Below, in pieces: positions 35,996-46,690 of a stretch of DNA of 64,000 nucleotides. Under the pieces are notes generated by a model, which ran no database searches, was not told where the DNA came from, and worked only from the letters and a program-made list of their open reading frames with translations. The stretch's first letter is position 1. Each line of letters begins with the position of its first letter. Origin of the DNA: Stomorhina lunata (lineage: Eukaryota > Arthropoda > Insecta > Diptera > Rhiniidae); NCBI GenBank assembly GCA_933228675.1, contig OW121742.1, positions 37,710,255 through 37,774,254 on the forward strand, given 5' to 3'. Made by a program: the position numbers and the translations under genes.

Positions 35996-37130
35996 AAGTA
36001 AAAAGGTTCTATAGTCGGTCAAGCCCGACCATACGATACCCTTCACCACTAAGGTCAAAAGTGTTCTTTTTCCTGTATAAAGCCAAATGTTTGCTAAATT
36101 TTGCCATCATACAAACATTTTCTCAAAACTTACATATTTAACCCTAACCGTACTGATAACATTTTTATACGTAGACTCCTGATAAGGGTACCCGGGTACC
36201 CGTGAATACTAATTTTTCAGTTACGATTAAAATATTCCGCGAAATATACTTAGACTAACTGCAGAGGATAATTTGAATGGTTCTTTGCAGAAAATGGAAT
36301 TAATATTAAATGTTTAATAGAAGAATTCAGAAGATTAACAGCTTTGAAAGTGTTACCTTTGTATGGGTATTAATCTAAAATCAAATCTCAAAACACTCAA
36401 AGCGTTTGATGGTCAACATGTAATACACATAGCCAAATTATTGCTTCACGCCTAAAAGAATTGTAATTTTCTGAAGTTATTCTATTATACAAGTGCTAAG
36501 TTAAGTGTACAAATCATTAACCAAATGTACAAATTTTAAATTAAAATCAAAAAATAAAATCATTACCTACACTTTTTCTATATATAATGCCTTAATTTGC
36601 TTACTGGTACCCGGGTACCCTTATCAGGAGGGTTAGGAATATTTGACTTTCGGTGAATCCACAGCCTAAGCCAAAAACTTTGGAAAGCTTAGAGAAACAA
36701 AAATCTTTAGAAAATAAATAGTTTTAGGAACTTACAAAACTTCAACTTTGTATCATTTATCGTTAAAGAGATATTTGACTTTAAAGTTCGTTCGGGTACC
36801 CAGGTACCCGTGTCAGGGTCAGGGAGAGTCAGGGTCAAATGTGGACCGATTATCTCGAGACTTGGCAAGTCAATTACAGTTCTTATAAATACCATGTATG
36901 CGAAGATTCTCATTATTTTCAGATTTATGAGCATTTTTGGGATTCTTGTCCCATTTAGTGCGTTTTGACAGCATAATTTTTATGGGAGCTAGGGTCATAT
37001 GTGAACCGAAATTTGGTAAAGTGATCTTGGCTTACATAAGCAGTATCTTTTTTTAAAATATTGACATTTGTGGTCAAAACGGACGGACTGACATCGCTAA
37101 ATCGACTCAGAAATGATACTAAGGAGAAGT
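35996..37130 (-). mobile_element. DINE-1-like element, split by an insertion
   Basis: The minus-strand copy starts 'tatagtcggtcaagcccgac' and is collinear with the others up to 'acttacatatttaa' (36141). It resumes at 'gggtcaaatgtggaccgatt' (about 36830) and ends at 'acggacggactgacatcgct' and 'aatgatactaagg'. The 690 bp between are foreign to the family (next entry). Confidence 0.72.
36142..36829. mobile_element. Insertion with GGTACCCGGGTACC palindromes
   Basis: About 690 bp interrupting a DINE-1-like copy. Inverted repeats of 25 bp beginning CTCCTGATAAGGGTACCCGG lie at 36176-36200 and, reversed, at 36606-36630. The 14-bp perfect palindrome GGTACCCGGGTACC recurs at 36187 and 36606, and as GGTACCCAGGTACC at 36795. 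The outer ends read CCCTAACC (after TTAA at 36138-36141) and GGGTCAGGG. TTAA next to CCCTAA suggests a piggyBac-type MITE, but the right-hand TTAA is not intact, so the class is uncertain. Confidence 0.6.
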
Positions 37131-37654
37131 ATTAAGCCATCATCATCATCAGTAGAGTTTGCAAAAAGCCGTAAAATTGAGAAACCACGGTTTCAATTTT
37201 AAAATACCCAAAACCAGTCGGTTGCGGTTCGGGTTTCGGTTTTTAAAATCAAAAATTTAGATTATTTTATTAAAACAAAGTATAAGGCAAGGTAGATTAT
37301 AATGAAGGTAATTCCACTTCAGGTTACTAAATTTTATTTCACTTTCTGACAATTTTAAGGGTTTTGACATTTCCATAAAAATATTATGTTAAGTTTTCCC
37401 TTTTTTTCTGTCGGTGCGCCTACAATATGAGTTATGTGTAAAAATTTAAATACATTTTATCCCATGTGTATCTTCTTATCTAACAGTTTAACATTATTTA
37501 ACTAGTTCTTAGAGAAATAATGTAGGATAGTATATAATTACTATACACATTAAATACGATTTTGATTAACTATATTGATGTTATAGGTATTAAGGACAAA
37601 AACATATAGCCGATATTGTAGTCGCAGGAACCATTTGAAGTTTCATAAATTCAT

Positions 37655-37840
37655 TTTTTTTTTTTTTTTTGATATGGCCATTGATGTTGTGGGATAAGCT
37701 TGAGTTTACCAAGACCATTGCCGGTTTTCAAACACATACAACACCAGTACTTTTAACTATGGAAGAACGTGCCGAGTTGGCACACTAACACCAATTATGG
37801 AACTTTGTCATGTAAAAGTGATCAAATTAAATATCCCTTA
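37655..37840 (-). mobile_element. Poly(A)-tailed retroposon fragment, minus strand
   Basis: A run of about 17 T at 37655-37672 is followed by 'gatatggccattgatgttgt' and 'accattgccggttttcaaac', which are unusually GC-rich for the area. Read on the minus strand this is a short 3' end with a poly(A) tail, as left by LINE-mediated retroposition. The source element was not identified. Confidence 0.45.
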
Positions 37841-37846
37841 ATTTAT

Positions 37847-38198
37847 CAGCCATGTCACAGAACTCAATTCCGTTCGGAAGTGGAATGAATTCCGCACTTT
37901 GCTTCTATTGAAAAAGTAAAACGAAAAAATTTTTCGGAATGAAACCACTTTCTATTTTCAAAGTGGAATTGAATTCATATGTTTTTAGTTGTTTATTCAA
38001 TATTTGAACAATTTCCTTAATTAATCAGTGTTTTTTGTTAAAACAAAGATAGAGTTGAAAATTTCAATTAAAAAAATCTTATTTTGTACTGATTTTGGAC
38101 ATTTAAAATTTTTCGGAATCTATAGAACCTAAAACCATTTCGATCGGAATTCAACTACGGAATGGTTTCAATTCCGAACGGAATTCGTGACATGCCTG
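37847..38198. mobile_element. 352-bp MITE with CATGTCAC...AATTCCGTTCGGAA ends
   Basis: The left end CAGCCATGTCACAGAACTCA plus ATTCCGTTCGGAA is mirrored by ATTCCGAACGGAATTCGTGA plus CATGCCTG at the right. Sub-terminal GGAATGAATTCCG and GTTCAACTACGGAATGG repeats are also inverted. No open frame. The flanking target duplication is not clear-cut, so the superfamily (possibly hAT, from the CAG...CTG ends) is a guess. Confidence 0.7.
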
Positions 38199-39438
38199 TA
38201 TAATTTTATTATAAACTAAATTATACATTGTGCTTATTCACTCATAATAAAACTTATAAGATCTAATTCATTAAAATAATCTGTAATTGGCTCTTTAATT
38301 GTATTACCAATTATTTAAAATCCCGAAATAATTCTTTTCAAAAATTGGCGACAATAAACTAAAAATTTTTAATAAAAATTCTTAAATGAAAATATTTTCA
38401 AGGTAAATTTAACTAACAATTTTGTTTCTTGTAATAATAATTTGCTGTATATCAAAGATATTCAGAGGACGACATCATAGACCTATTACTTTTTGCATAC
38501 GTTCGCAACAAAACGTCATAATTCCACTTTTTGATAAAAATGTAGATTTTGTTCATGTATAATTTATATTGTCACATTGCACATTTTTTAAAAAAAAATC
38601 CCAAAAAAAATGAAAAAACTTTTTTATAATGTGGTAACGTTATATTTGATATGACGTAGAAAAACAAACTTCAAAAACCCTTATTAAAATGTAATGAAAG
38701 CAAATGAAATTACCTTCAATATATATGCCTTGGTATAAGGTATATTTATAAAAGCTTATATTTTTAATTTAATACTAAAAATCAGAAAATTAATTCAGGT
38801 TTTTTAATATGAGGAATTTTTTAAATAAGTCTTGCTGATTTTAGAAACACTGCAGAGCCCCTTTAGCTTGTATAATATTTGAATCCGATGGACAAATTGT
38901 TTCAACAGTATTTTTTACGAATAGCAACGAATCTTTAAAAGAATTTACAATTTAAAAGTCGATAGAATGAAGCAAATCTAAGAACGACAGATTTTCTAAA
39001 CTTTCATGAATACTATCTTTTAGAAGCAAAAATCTAAGAGAAAACTCAATTTACGATTTTAATGCTTTTTAACGCTTGTTTGTAAAATATTATGACACAC
39101 TGACGAATTTTTGAAATACCGAACAGTTTTTTTACAGCCTGTAGGTTAAAATTTATATAGGCAATCGGTTTTAAATGATTCAAAGTTTCATCGTCGCCTT
39201 CTTTAAAATTGTCTTCGCTTTCGTCGGTTTTTAAATTCTTCTACATCTGGATTTATAAAAAATTTTTCATAAAAAACATCAATGACTGCAAGATGAATTC
39301 CGTGCGCCAACCATAAATGAAGCAGTGTTTGATTTTCATTTTGAGATTGTCATTCCGTTTGTAATTTCCTTAAATAGCCAAAATTTCACCTAAAATACAA
39401 TTAAATGCCAATAAATCTAAAATTATAACAGATATAAC

Positions 39439-40444
39439 TAGGGTTTGCAGTTCGGTTTTAACCGAAACCTCGGTTTTTTATGCCTCGAAACCGAAAACTG
39501 TAGAAAAAACCGCGATTTTAGCTATTTATTTTTCATAATTTTTTGTTGATATTATTCAGAAATAACATTAGCTTATCATAAATTTGTTCGTAATTTGTCT
39601 ATTTAATGAAGCGGAAGAATGAAACAAGCAAAAGTTGTTTATAATGGACGAATGGACAGGTGTAGGGGAAGACGGTATATGAACGCAAATATTCACGATT
39701 CTCATGGTAAATTTTATAACCTGGGCCGTATTTTATGAACGTGTAATTCAAGCAAACGCAAGAAACCATTAGACAAAGGCAAATGGAGTTTAATATTTCA
39801 CTTGATACAAACATCGTAGATATTGGAGCAGCAGCCAATATCAAATTTGTATCCGAAAATCAATTTTGAAGACGGCGGCGATGAAACTTTGACTCATTTA
39901 AAACCGATTGCCCATATACATTTGAACCTAGAGGCTGTAAGAAAAACTGATCGGTATTTCAAAAATTCGTCAGTTCGTTATAATATTTTACAAACAAGAG
40001 TTAAAAAGCATCATAATCGTGAATTAAGTTTGCTCTTAGATTTCTGCTTCTAAACAAAGTATTCATGAGAGTTTAAAAATGCTGCCGACCTTAGATTTGC
40101 TTCATTCTATCGACTTTAAAATTGTAAATTCTTTAAAATCGTTGCTATTTGTAAAAATTACTATTGAAGCAATTTGTCGCTCGGATGCAAATATTATTCG
40201 CGCTAAAGGGGCTCTGCAGTTTCTCCAAAAGATACAAGACTTATTTAAGAAATCCCTCATATTTAAAAAACCTGAATTATTTTCCTGAATTTTAGTACTA
40301 AATTATAACATGTTTTAATGAAGTTATCTAAATTTTCCTACAAATTTAAAGTGAAATAGTTTTATTTAAAAAACCGAAAACCGAACCAAAAACGGACGGA
40401 CCGAAACCGCATTTTCTCATTTTCACGGTTTTTTGCAAACCCTA
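39439..40444 (+). mobile_element. hAT-family element with perfect 8-bp target duplication (copy B)
   Basis: The terminal inverted repeat TAGGGTTTGCA...TGCAAACCCTA is flanked on both sides by GATATAAC (39431-39438 and 40445-40452). An 8-bp duplication is the hallmark of hAT insertion. Both ends continue into 'cggttttaaccgaaacc' and 'accgaaaaccgaaccaaaa' repeats. The interior, 1006 bp in all, holds a broken transposase relic in plus frames: KTDRYFKNSSVRYNILQTRV (compare the hAT 'TRWNSTY.ML') and then, in other frames, KSLLFVKITIEAICRSDANI. It is internally deleted and non-autonomous. It was inserted into DINE-like body sequence. Confidence 0.88.
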
Positions 40445-40790
40445 GATATAACCATATAAATTTAGCACGCGGAGGTCTTATGTCAATGCCAGCCAGTGTG
40501 CAAAATTTTGTTACGATCGGTCACCATTTGACCATAGCTCCCATATAAAAAACTTACGGAAACACAAAAATACAAAAAGAAAACACGGTTTATGTCCGTC
40601 TTTCCGTCAGAGAAAAGCGCGATAGTTCCTTAACTACAAGAGCTAGAGAGACAAAATTTAGCAAAAGTATTTTCGATATGTTAAAGAAATTGCGTGTGCT
40701 GAAAATGGGTAAAATTGGTTCACATTTAGTTAGAGCTCCCATATAACCCTGCCCCGGGAATCACATTTATGCTAATAAATTAAATAAAAT

Positions 40791-41348
40791 TGTAAAATCT
40801 ATGACTATTTTGGACTAAGCAAACAGCTAAGAAATAAAGTCCTCTCTGTAAGAACTAAAATCACGCTCTATAAAACGCTCATACTACCCGTGTTATTGTA
40901 TGGTGCTGAATCATGGACACTTGCACAGACAGATGAAGCTATCCTTGGAGTATTTGAGAGGAAAATTCTACGAAGAATCTTTGGACCAGTCTGTGTCAAC
41001 AATGAGTATCGACATCGAATGAACCATGAGCTGTATGAGTTATACGCTGACATAGACATAGTAAAACGCATTAAGCAATAGCGTCTGCGTTGGCTAGGAC
41101 ATGTTGTACGAATGGATGAAAATACTCCGGCAAGAAAAGTCTTCGATAATGATCCAGAGGGAACGCGTAGAAGAGGGCGTCCAAAACTTCGATGGAAAGA
41201 CCAAGTAGAAGAAAATCTTTTGAAACTTGGTATACGAAATTGGAGAATATGTGCACAAGATAGAGGTGCTTGGAATTCTAAAATATGCTCGGACTTTGAC
41301 CTAAACAGGTTGTAATTACAGGCCATTTAAGTAAGTAAGTAAGTAAGT
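40791..41348 (+). mobile_element. LINE 3' end: reverse transcriptase C-terminal relic
   Basis: One plus frame reads YFGLSKQLRNKVLS, then LPVLLYGAESWTL, then AILGVFERKILRRIFGPV and LYELYADIDIVKRIKQ. After one TAG (41079) it continues with RLRWLGHVVRMDENTPARKV, RRRGRPKLRWKDQVEENLL and AQDRGAWNSKICSDFDLNRL. These are conserved C-terminal signatures of insect non-LTR retrotransposon RTs. After the stop (41312) a short tail ends in AAGT repeats (41327-41348), a microsatellite 3' end like that of RTE/CR1-type LINEs. It is 5'-truncated, as is usual for LINE insertions. Confidence 0.85.
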
Positions 41349-41929
41349 ATGACTACTGAATTTAGAACAGAGAAGTTTTATGCAACTTTCGGTCAGTATG
41401 TCAAATTTTATAGGAATCGGTCCATTTTTGCCCATAGCTTTCATATAAAAACCGCTCCCGGTAACCACTAAAATGCCACAAACGTCAGTTAAAAGCTATT
41501 AAATTATAAACTATGTCAGCTATGGCCACTAAATTTTGCACAAATAAACTTTATATTAATACCAGCCAGTATATTAAATTTTGTAACAATCGGTCAACAT
41601 TCTTATATATATAACATCCCCTTTTTATATCTACAATCAAAAAGATTTGGAGGTACATTCAGTATATATATACTTTTAATTATTGAACTATAGTAACTAT
41701 ATCACTGCAACCGAATTTAGTCCAAATATATTACCAACAATACCACATTTGGTCAAAATTTTGAATTAGCTGCACTCTCGTACAACTTGATGGTGGGTAT
41801 ACAAGATTCGGCATAGCCGATTAAAACACTCTTACTTGTTTTTTCTTTTGTAATTTGTTTCACACACTCGAAGAAGTAAATATGTATTTGTATTGCACAG
41901 CTCCAAGAATAAAGTATTCATATAAAGTA

Positions 41930-42375
41930 GCCAGAAAGTAGCGGTAAAGTAGCCAAAAAGTAGCTGCAAAATAGCCAAGAAGTAGCTGGAAAATAGCGAG
42001 GAAAAATATTTTCAATTTTGGCTACTCTTCAAATTGAACCAAAAATTAAATAGATTATTTTTGCTGTTTTCTACCCCTACCAATACTTCTGTTGAAGTAG
42101 CAAAGAGCTGCTTTTACTTGCCGCTTTTGTCTTTTGAAAAATAGCTGTAGCTTAAAAATATAAATGCTTCGGAATAGTACAGCGTCTACTGCTACTTCTA
42201 CTTGAAAATGTTGGAGCTGTAGTCGTATGCAATGATTTCCTATTTATATATGAATGTAGCAGTAGAAGTAGACGGGTATTGGCTACTATTTTTCAATAAA
42301 TTTGTATCTCAAAAAGTAGACTTTTTTCGTTGCTACAGCTACTTTTAGAGTAGTCGTACAAACACTGTTTGAAAT
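41930..42375. mobile_element. AGTAGC-rich fold-back element
   Basis: AAAGTAGCC-type repeats at 41935-42000 are mirrored by GCTACAGCTACTTTTAGAGT near 42333-42352. Inside, GTCTACTGCTACTTCTACTT (42183) faces GTAGCAGTAGAAGTAGAC (42256-42273). The mix of short direct and inverted repeats suggests a fold-back or MITE-like element. No coding capacity. Confidence 0.6.
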
Positions 42376-44015
42376 ACATTAAAAATACTATTATGGTAAC
42401 CCCATCTTGTATGTTTAACGGACAATTTAAGAGCCAAAATTGTTGCTTAAAATTTTAACAGCCTCGTATAAAAATATTCTATACAATTATTGACACATAT
42501 TTTAATATGTCTTAAATATTTAAGCTTTAAGAGGTATAAACGAGTACCCCTAATACGAAAGCAATAGGAAAATAAAAAAATTGTTTGCCTCTTCTGAAAA
42601 ATCAAAAATATTAAGTTAGTTAACTCAATATTTTTAAAAATTAGTCCTAGAACTTGATATAGATAGTTTTTCAAAAATTGGTCACAGAATCTTAAGATGA
42701 TGAAGTACTCAAGAATACTTCTTGGAAAAAACTTTTTATTTATTAAAAGTAGTTATCAACATGATTGTAATATCTTTCCTTATTTTTATTATGTTGTTGG
42801 TGCTTCCGTTGTCGTTGTCGTTGTCGTCCGGAATGGACAAATGGACAGGCGATACAAACAGGCAAAGAATAGGAAAGTGGATTCAGCAACAGGAGCACTA
42901 AACAGGAGTAATGTTGACACAATCAACAGATAAAAAAATAAACTTGTAAACTGCATTTTGACTTCTTTTTTGATTTTGTGTGCGAAAACTGCGATCGATT
43001 GATTGTAATTTGATTAAACTGAATAACTAATTGAAACCAGGTCGAGCTTATTTATATGAAAAATTGGTTCATTGCTAATTGAGAGGCATTTGTTTGAACA
43101 AGTGTCTTGTAAATGAGGTAACTATTAAGCAAATAAGTAAATATTTTTTTAAAGCAACTAGAAAATACGCAATGCAAAAATATTGTTGTCATTCATTGCA
43201 CAATGGGCTAGAAGAAAAAAGGGGAAAAATACTAAAATAGCTAAGAATCTGCTCTTAAAAAAAAGCATTGACAGGGAATAGTGTTTATAGTAAGTTCTAA
43301 GAAGGCATGTTCCTGATCACATAGTAGGTTGTCAATATAAGACATCTATATTGACAACCTTTTATGTGATATTACGACTTAAGGCAAAGTACTTCCATCT
43401 GAGCTTGATTTTTGATGATGACGTTGTAAAATAAGTTAAAGAAAGTCAAAGATCGGACCGGAAGTCGCTTTGAGCCTACTGTTGTTAAGTTTAGTCTCCA
43501 TAGTGTAACGATTGACAAAGGTATGAGATTTTTGACTATCACTTTTTAAAAATCTATAGAGAAGAATCTGACAATGTAAAATCTATATTTCTTTCTTAAG
43601 ATATGCACATATATATACTGAAAATCGGTTGAAGTCAGCTGAATATTGTGAAACAAAAATTTATGGTAAAATTATTGAAATTTAAAGACTTATGTATCAA
43701 AGATATTTTAACTAGCAATATGTAGGTACATATCAATATTGTATAATTCTTATATCTTGTTTATTGTTTATTGCGTACGTAGTTTGGGAGATATAAGCGC
43801 ATCAAAATCGTCATATATAATTCAGCATAGGCTGTTTTCGTTGGAGAAAAAGTCAGTTAGCACAGTTTACCTCCTTGCTCTCATATCATGATATCGATCT
43901 CGTTTTTTTTTTTTGTATATACTATTTCGATTTGTAATAGTGGAAAGCAAATTTATTATTTGTAATATTTGTCAAACAAAATTTTAATTAAATTAAAAAA
44001 TGGATTTTTTTTTTA
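42376..44015. other. AT-rich spacer with one strong hairpin
   Basis: No gene recognised. A GTC/GTT triplet run lies at 42808-42830. The only strong structure is the hairpin at 43316-43370 (separate entry). Confidence 0.5.
43316..43370. repeat. 55-bp near-perfect hairpin
   Basis: ATCACATAGTAGGTTGTCAA plus TATA pairs with TATATTGACAACCTTTTATG plus TGAT around the loop AGACATC. The stem is 24 bp with one two-base mismatch. The size fits a tiny palindromic MITE or a microRNA-precursor-like hairpin. Nothing in the sequence alone distinguishes these. Confidence 0.75.
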
Positions 44016-44960
44016 ATTTTTGTATAAAAAAATAAAACCATGATTTTCTTGGAAATTAGAGGAGATACAGCCATTTGGGCCAAAATCTGTGATCTCTAAA
44101 AAAAATTTCAGAATTCGTACTAAAACCAGATTTTTTGAAAATTTTTATATGAAAATATAAAACTTTAATTTTCTTGGCGACTAGAGGAGACAGATAGCCA
44201 TTTGGATCAAAATCTGTAATTACTATAAAAAAAATATCAAAATTCGTACTAAAACCAGATTTTTTGAAATTTTTTAAATAAAATTATAAAACCTTGATTT
44301 TCTTGGAAACTAGAGGAGATACAGCCATTTGGGCCAAAATCTGTAATCACTAAAAAAATGTCAGAATTCGTACTAAAACCCGATTTTTTTTTAATTTTTA
44401 TATGAAAATATAAAAGCTAGATTTTCTTGGAAACTAGAGGAGATACAGCCATTTGGGCTAATATCTGTGATCACTTAAAAAAATCTCAAAATTCGTACTA
44501 AAACCAGATTTATTGAAAATTTTTATATGAAAATATAAAACGTTGATTTTCTTGGAAACTAGAGGAGATATAGCCATTTGGGCCAAAATCTGTAATCACT
44601 TAAATTCAAATTTTGTACTAAAACCAGATTTTTTGAAAATTTTTATATGAAAATATAAAACCTTGATTTTCTTGGATCACAGATTTTTTGGGCCAAAATC
44701 TGTGATCACTAAAAAAATTCAAAATTCGCTCTAAAACCAGATTTTTTTAAATTTTGATATGAAAATATTAAACCTTGATTTTCTTGGAAACAAGAGGAGA
44801 TACAGCCATTTGGGCCAAAATCTGTGATCACTAAAAAAATTTTCAAAATTCGTACTAAAACCAGATTTTTTTAACATTTTTATATGAAAATATAAAAGCT
44901 TGATTTTCTTGGAAACTAGAGGAGACAGAGCCATTTGGGCCAAAAGCAAAAGCATGAATT
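44016..44960 (+). repeat. Sat-D array (about 125-bp unit), first block
   Basis: About seven tandem units. Landmarks in order: AAAACCAGATTTTTTGAAA, 'tatatgaaaatataaaacc', 'ttgattttcttggaaacta', 'gaggagatacagccatttgg', 'gccaaaatctgtgatcact'. Spacing between CCAGATT landmarks is 115-130 bp. Units contain stops in all frames. The conserved 'gaggagatacagccatttgg' box changes least. Confidence 0.9.
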
Positions 44961-45910
44961 TTCGGGGAAAAATTGCAATAACTCCAAAACTACTATATGG
45001 ATTTTTAATTTTGTTGACTTAAGATAAAGCTACTTTAGTTTTTTTTTACACTTCATTTCTAAATTTAGGCAAAACCGAAAATACTTATATCTTTTACCAT
45101 ACAAAAATGTTTAACACTTTGTGGGCGGATGCGCTCGTGTTCGCCTTATGCAGTTTTGAAAAAAAAAAAAATACTTACAATAATAAATCTTATAGCTTTG
45201 AGTAAATTATTCCAATGATAATACATTTATTTAATTTGTGATATATAAAATCCATACGGATTTGGTATAAAAATTGAATCCATTTTTTTTAAATTCTTCA
45301 AAGTTTTTGGTTTTTTGTGCAAAAAAACAAAACAAAAATTACAAAAGTTTGATTTTCTATAACTTTTTTGATTAAAAACCTACAATAGAAAATTTACAAT
45401 TAGTTAAAGCTTGAAGTCTTAGCTTTACAACAGTATATACATCATTTGCATATATTTGCATATTTAGTCAAATGTCTGTAATAATTAACAAGACCTAATA
45501 TAAATACACATGAAAGTGAACTGTTTATATTACATCCTAATCTATGTATGTTTAAGAAAAATTGCTAAAAGGGATCAAATACAAGTAATTCAGATGAGAC
45601 ATGAATGATTATGATGATTATTGTTACAAAATTTTACAAGATCCTTTCTTATATAAATTTTTTTATTGAAAATCTGTAAGTGCCAGTTTGCACCAAATTA
45701 AAACACAAAGTCTGGGCTTTATAAAAATTAATATATCACCTGCATATATTTGCATATTTAGCCTTAAATCTATAATAAGTGATATGACCTAATATAAGTG
45801 AACTGTTGAAAAATATCTCAAAATCAGATGATAATCAGAAAATTTGTCGGAATTTGTTGGAAATTTTTAAAATGAAATAAGTCTTTAGTCACAACTGTGT
45901 TTCTAACTTC
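44961..45910. repeat. Spacer with a diverged duplication
   Basis: Around 45430-45520 and 45720-45805 the same order of phrases appears twice ('catatatttgcatatttag', 'gacctaatataa', 'gtgaactgtt'), about 290 bp apart and diverged. Otherwise AT-rich with no gene recognised. Confidence 0.55.
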
Positions 45911-46147
45911 CCAGTAAAACTTTTCATTACCAAATAATGAGTTAAACAGTTAAACTATTGAACACGAACTACTTACTCATTCGCTGTTTAAGTCATTACA
46001 TTAACATGGGGATGTCATTGGAGGCAAGTACTTACCAATTGCAGAAAAGTAATGACTTGGGTAAGCAATTTGAAAGCAACAACAACAACAGCAACAACTT
46101 TTTTGTTGTTTTTTTATTAAAAACATATATTTTTAAATGAAATACAA

Positions 46148-46172
46148 AATTTTTTTTATGATCCCATGGGGG
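46148..46172 (-). other. tRNA-like B box (possible SINE remnant)
   Basis: On the minus strand AGGTTCGAGCCCCCATGG matches the internal RNA polymerase III B box (GGTTCGANNCC) with flanking T-stem-like bases. No A box or full cloverleaf could be found, so it is not called a tRNA gene. A similar minus-strand motif, CCGGTTCAAATCCCACCAAG, lies at 46857-46876. Confidence 0.45.
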
Positions 46173-46266
46173 CTCGAACCTAGATCCAAGATCATGTGAA
46201 AATAACTTTGTTTTTCCCTGCTTTTTTTTTGCTTTGTTGTAATTTTTGGAAAAATATTTTTAAATG

Positions 46267-46440
46267 TTATAACCTGTTAATGTCAAAGTCCGAGCATATT
46301 TTAGAATTCCATTGATTTCTATCTTGTGCGAATATTCTCCAATTTTATAGACCAAGCTTTGAAAAATGTTCCTCTACTTGGTTTTTCTATCGAAGTTTCG
46401 GACATCCTCCTCTAACATTAGGTAGTGGGACATTTCAATT
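46267..46440 (-). mobile_element. LINE 3' end fragment, minus strand
   Basis: 'taacctgttaatgtcaaagt' and 'ccgagcatattttagaatt' are the reverse complement of the last codons and 3' tail of the LINE at 40.8-41.3 kb, followed by diverged copies of its GRP-rich C-terminal coding region. It is cut at about 46440 by a poly-T run that begins another retroposon. Confidence 0.75.
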
Positions 46441-46454
46441 CTAATTTTATCCTC

Positions 46455-46690
46455 TTCATTGTATTTTTTTTTTTTCAAGAGAGGGTTACTAGCCCGTAAT
46501 CCTAACCCATTTTTATCGATCTTATGGGACAACTCTCGGAACATGTTAACTCACAATATTAATGGGTGTTAAACTATCTCCCCGAGTGATACCATGAGGA
46601 GGTGTGTGTCCACAGTTGAGATGAAGGATGACCCAGATAAGTTGGGCTTAACAAGTTAAGACTAATTAGAATCGTGTTTGGTATTCAACA
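46455..46690 (-). mobile_element. Poly(A)-tailed retroposon fragment, minus strand
   Basis: A run of 13 T followed by 'caagagagggttactagccc' and, further on, 'tgaggaggtgtgtgtccaca' is much more GC-rich than its surroundings. Read on the minus strand it is a 3' fragment ending GGGCTAGTAACCCTCTCTTG plus poly(A). Likely a LINE or LINE-mobilised copy; family not recognised. Confidence 0.55.

Larger units (their letters stand above)
37280..38755. mobile_element. Inverted-repeat insertion nested in hAT copy A
   Basis: Sequence near 37285-37320 ('aggcaaggtagattataatg', AAGGTAATTCC) is inverted near 38700-38745 (GAAATTACCTTCAATATATA, TGCCTTGGTATAAG). This suggests roughly 30-bp imperfect terminal inverted repeats. 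It itself contains a poly-T-headed retroposon fragment and a MITE. No coding capacity seen. Confidence 0.5.
37152..39400 (-). mobile_element. Degenerate hAT-like element (copy A), interrupted
   Basis: The low-coordinate end, TAGAGTTTGCAAAAAGCCGT, matches the reversed right end of the hAT copy at 39439-40444. The segment 38790-39010 is the reverse complement of that copy's transposase relic (for example 'ctgcagagcccctttagc' and 'gatagaatgaagcaaatcta'). About 1.45 kb of unrelated sequence splits it at roughly 37280-38755. The far end is not resolved. Confidence 0.65.
39340..41845 (+). mobile_element. DINE-like body hosting nested hAT and LINE insertions
   Basis: Left part 39360-39438, middle 40453-40790 ('gatcggtcaccatttgacca') and right part 41349-41845 ('ggaatcggtccatttttgcc'; end 'gattcggcatagccgattaa' and CTTACTTG) read as one element body. 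Interruptions are the hAT copy (39439-40444) and the LINE fragment (about 40791-41348). The ending differs from the main DINE-1-like type and matches that at 62.85 kb. Outer limits are approximate. Confidence 0.6.
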
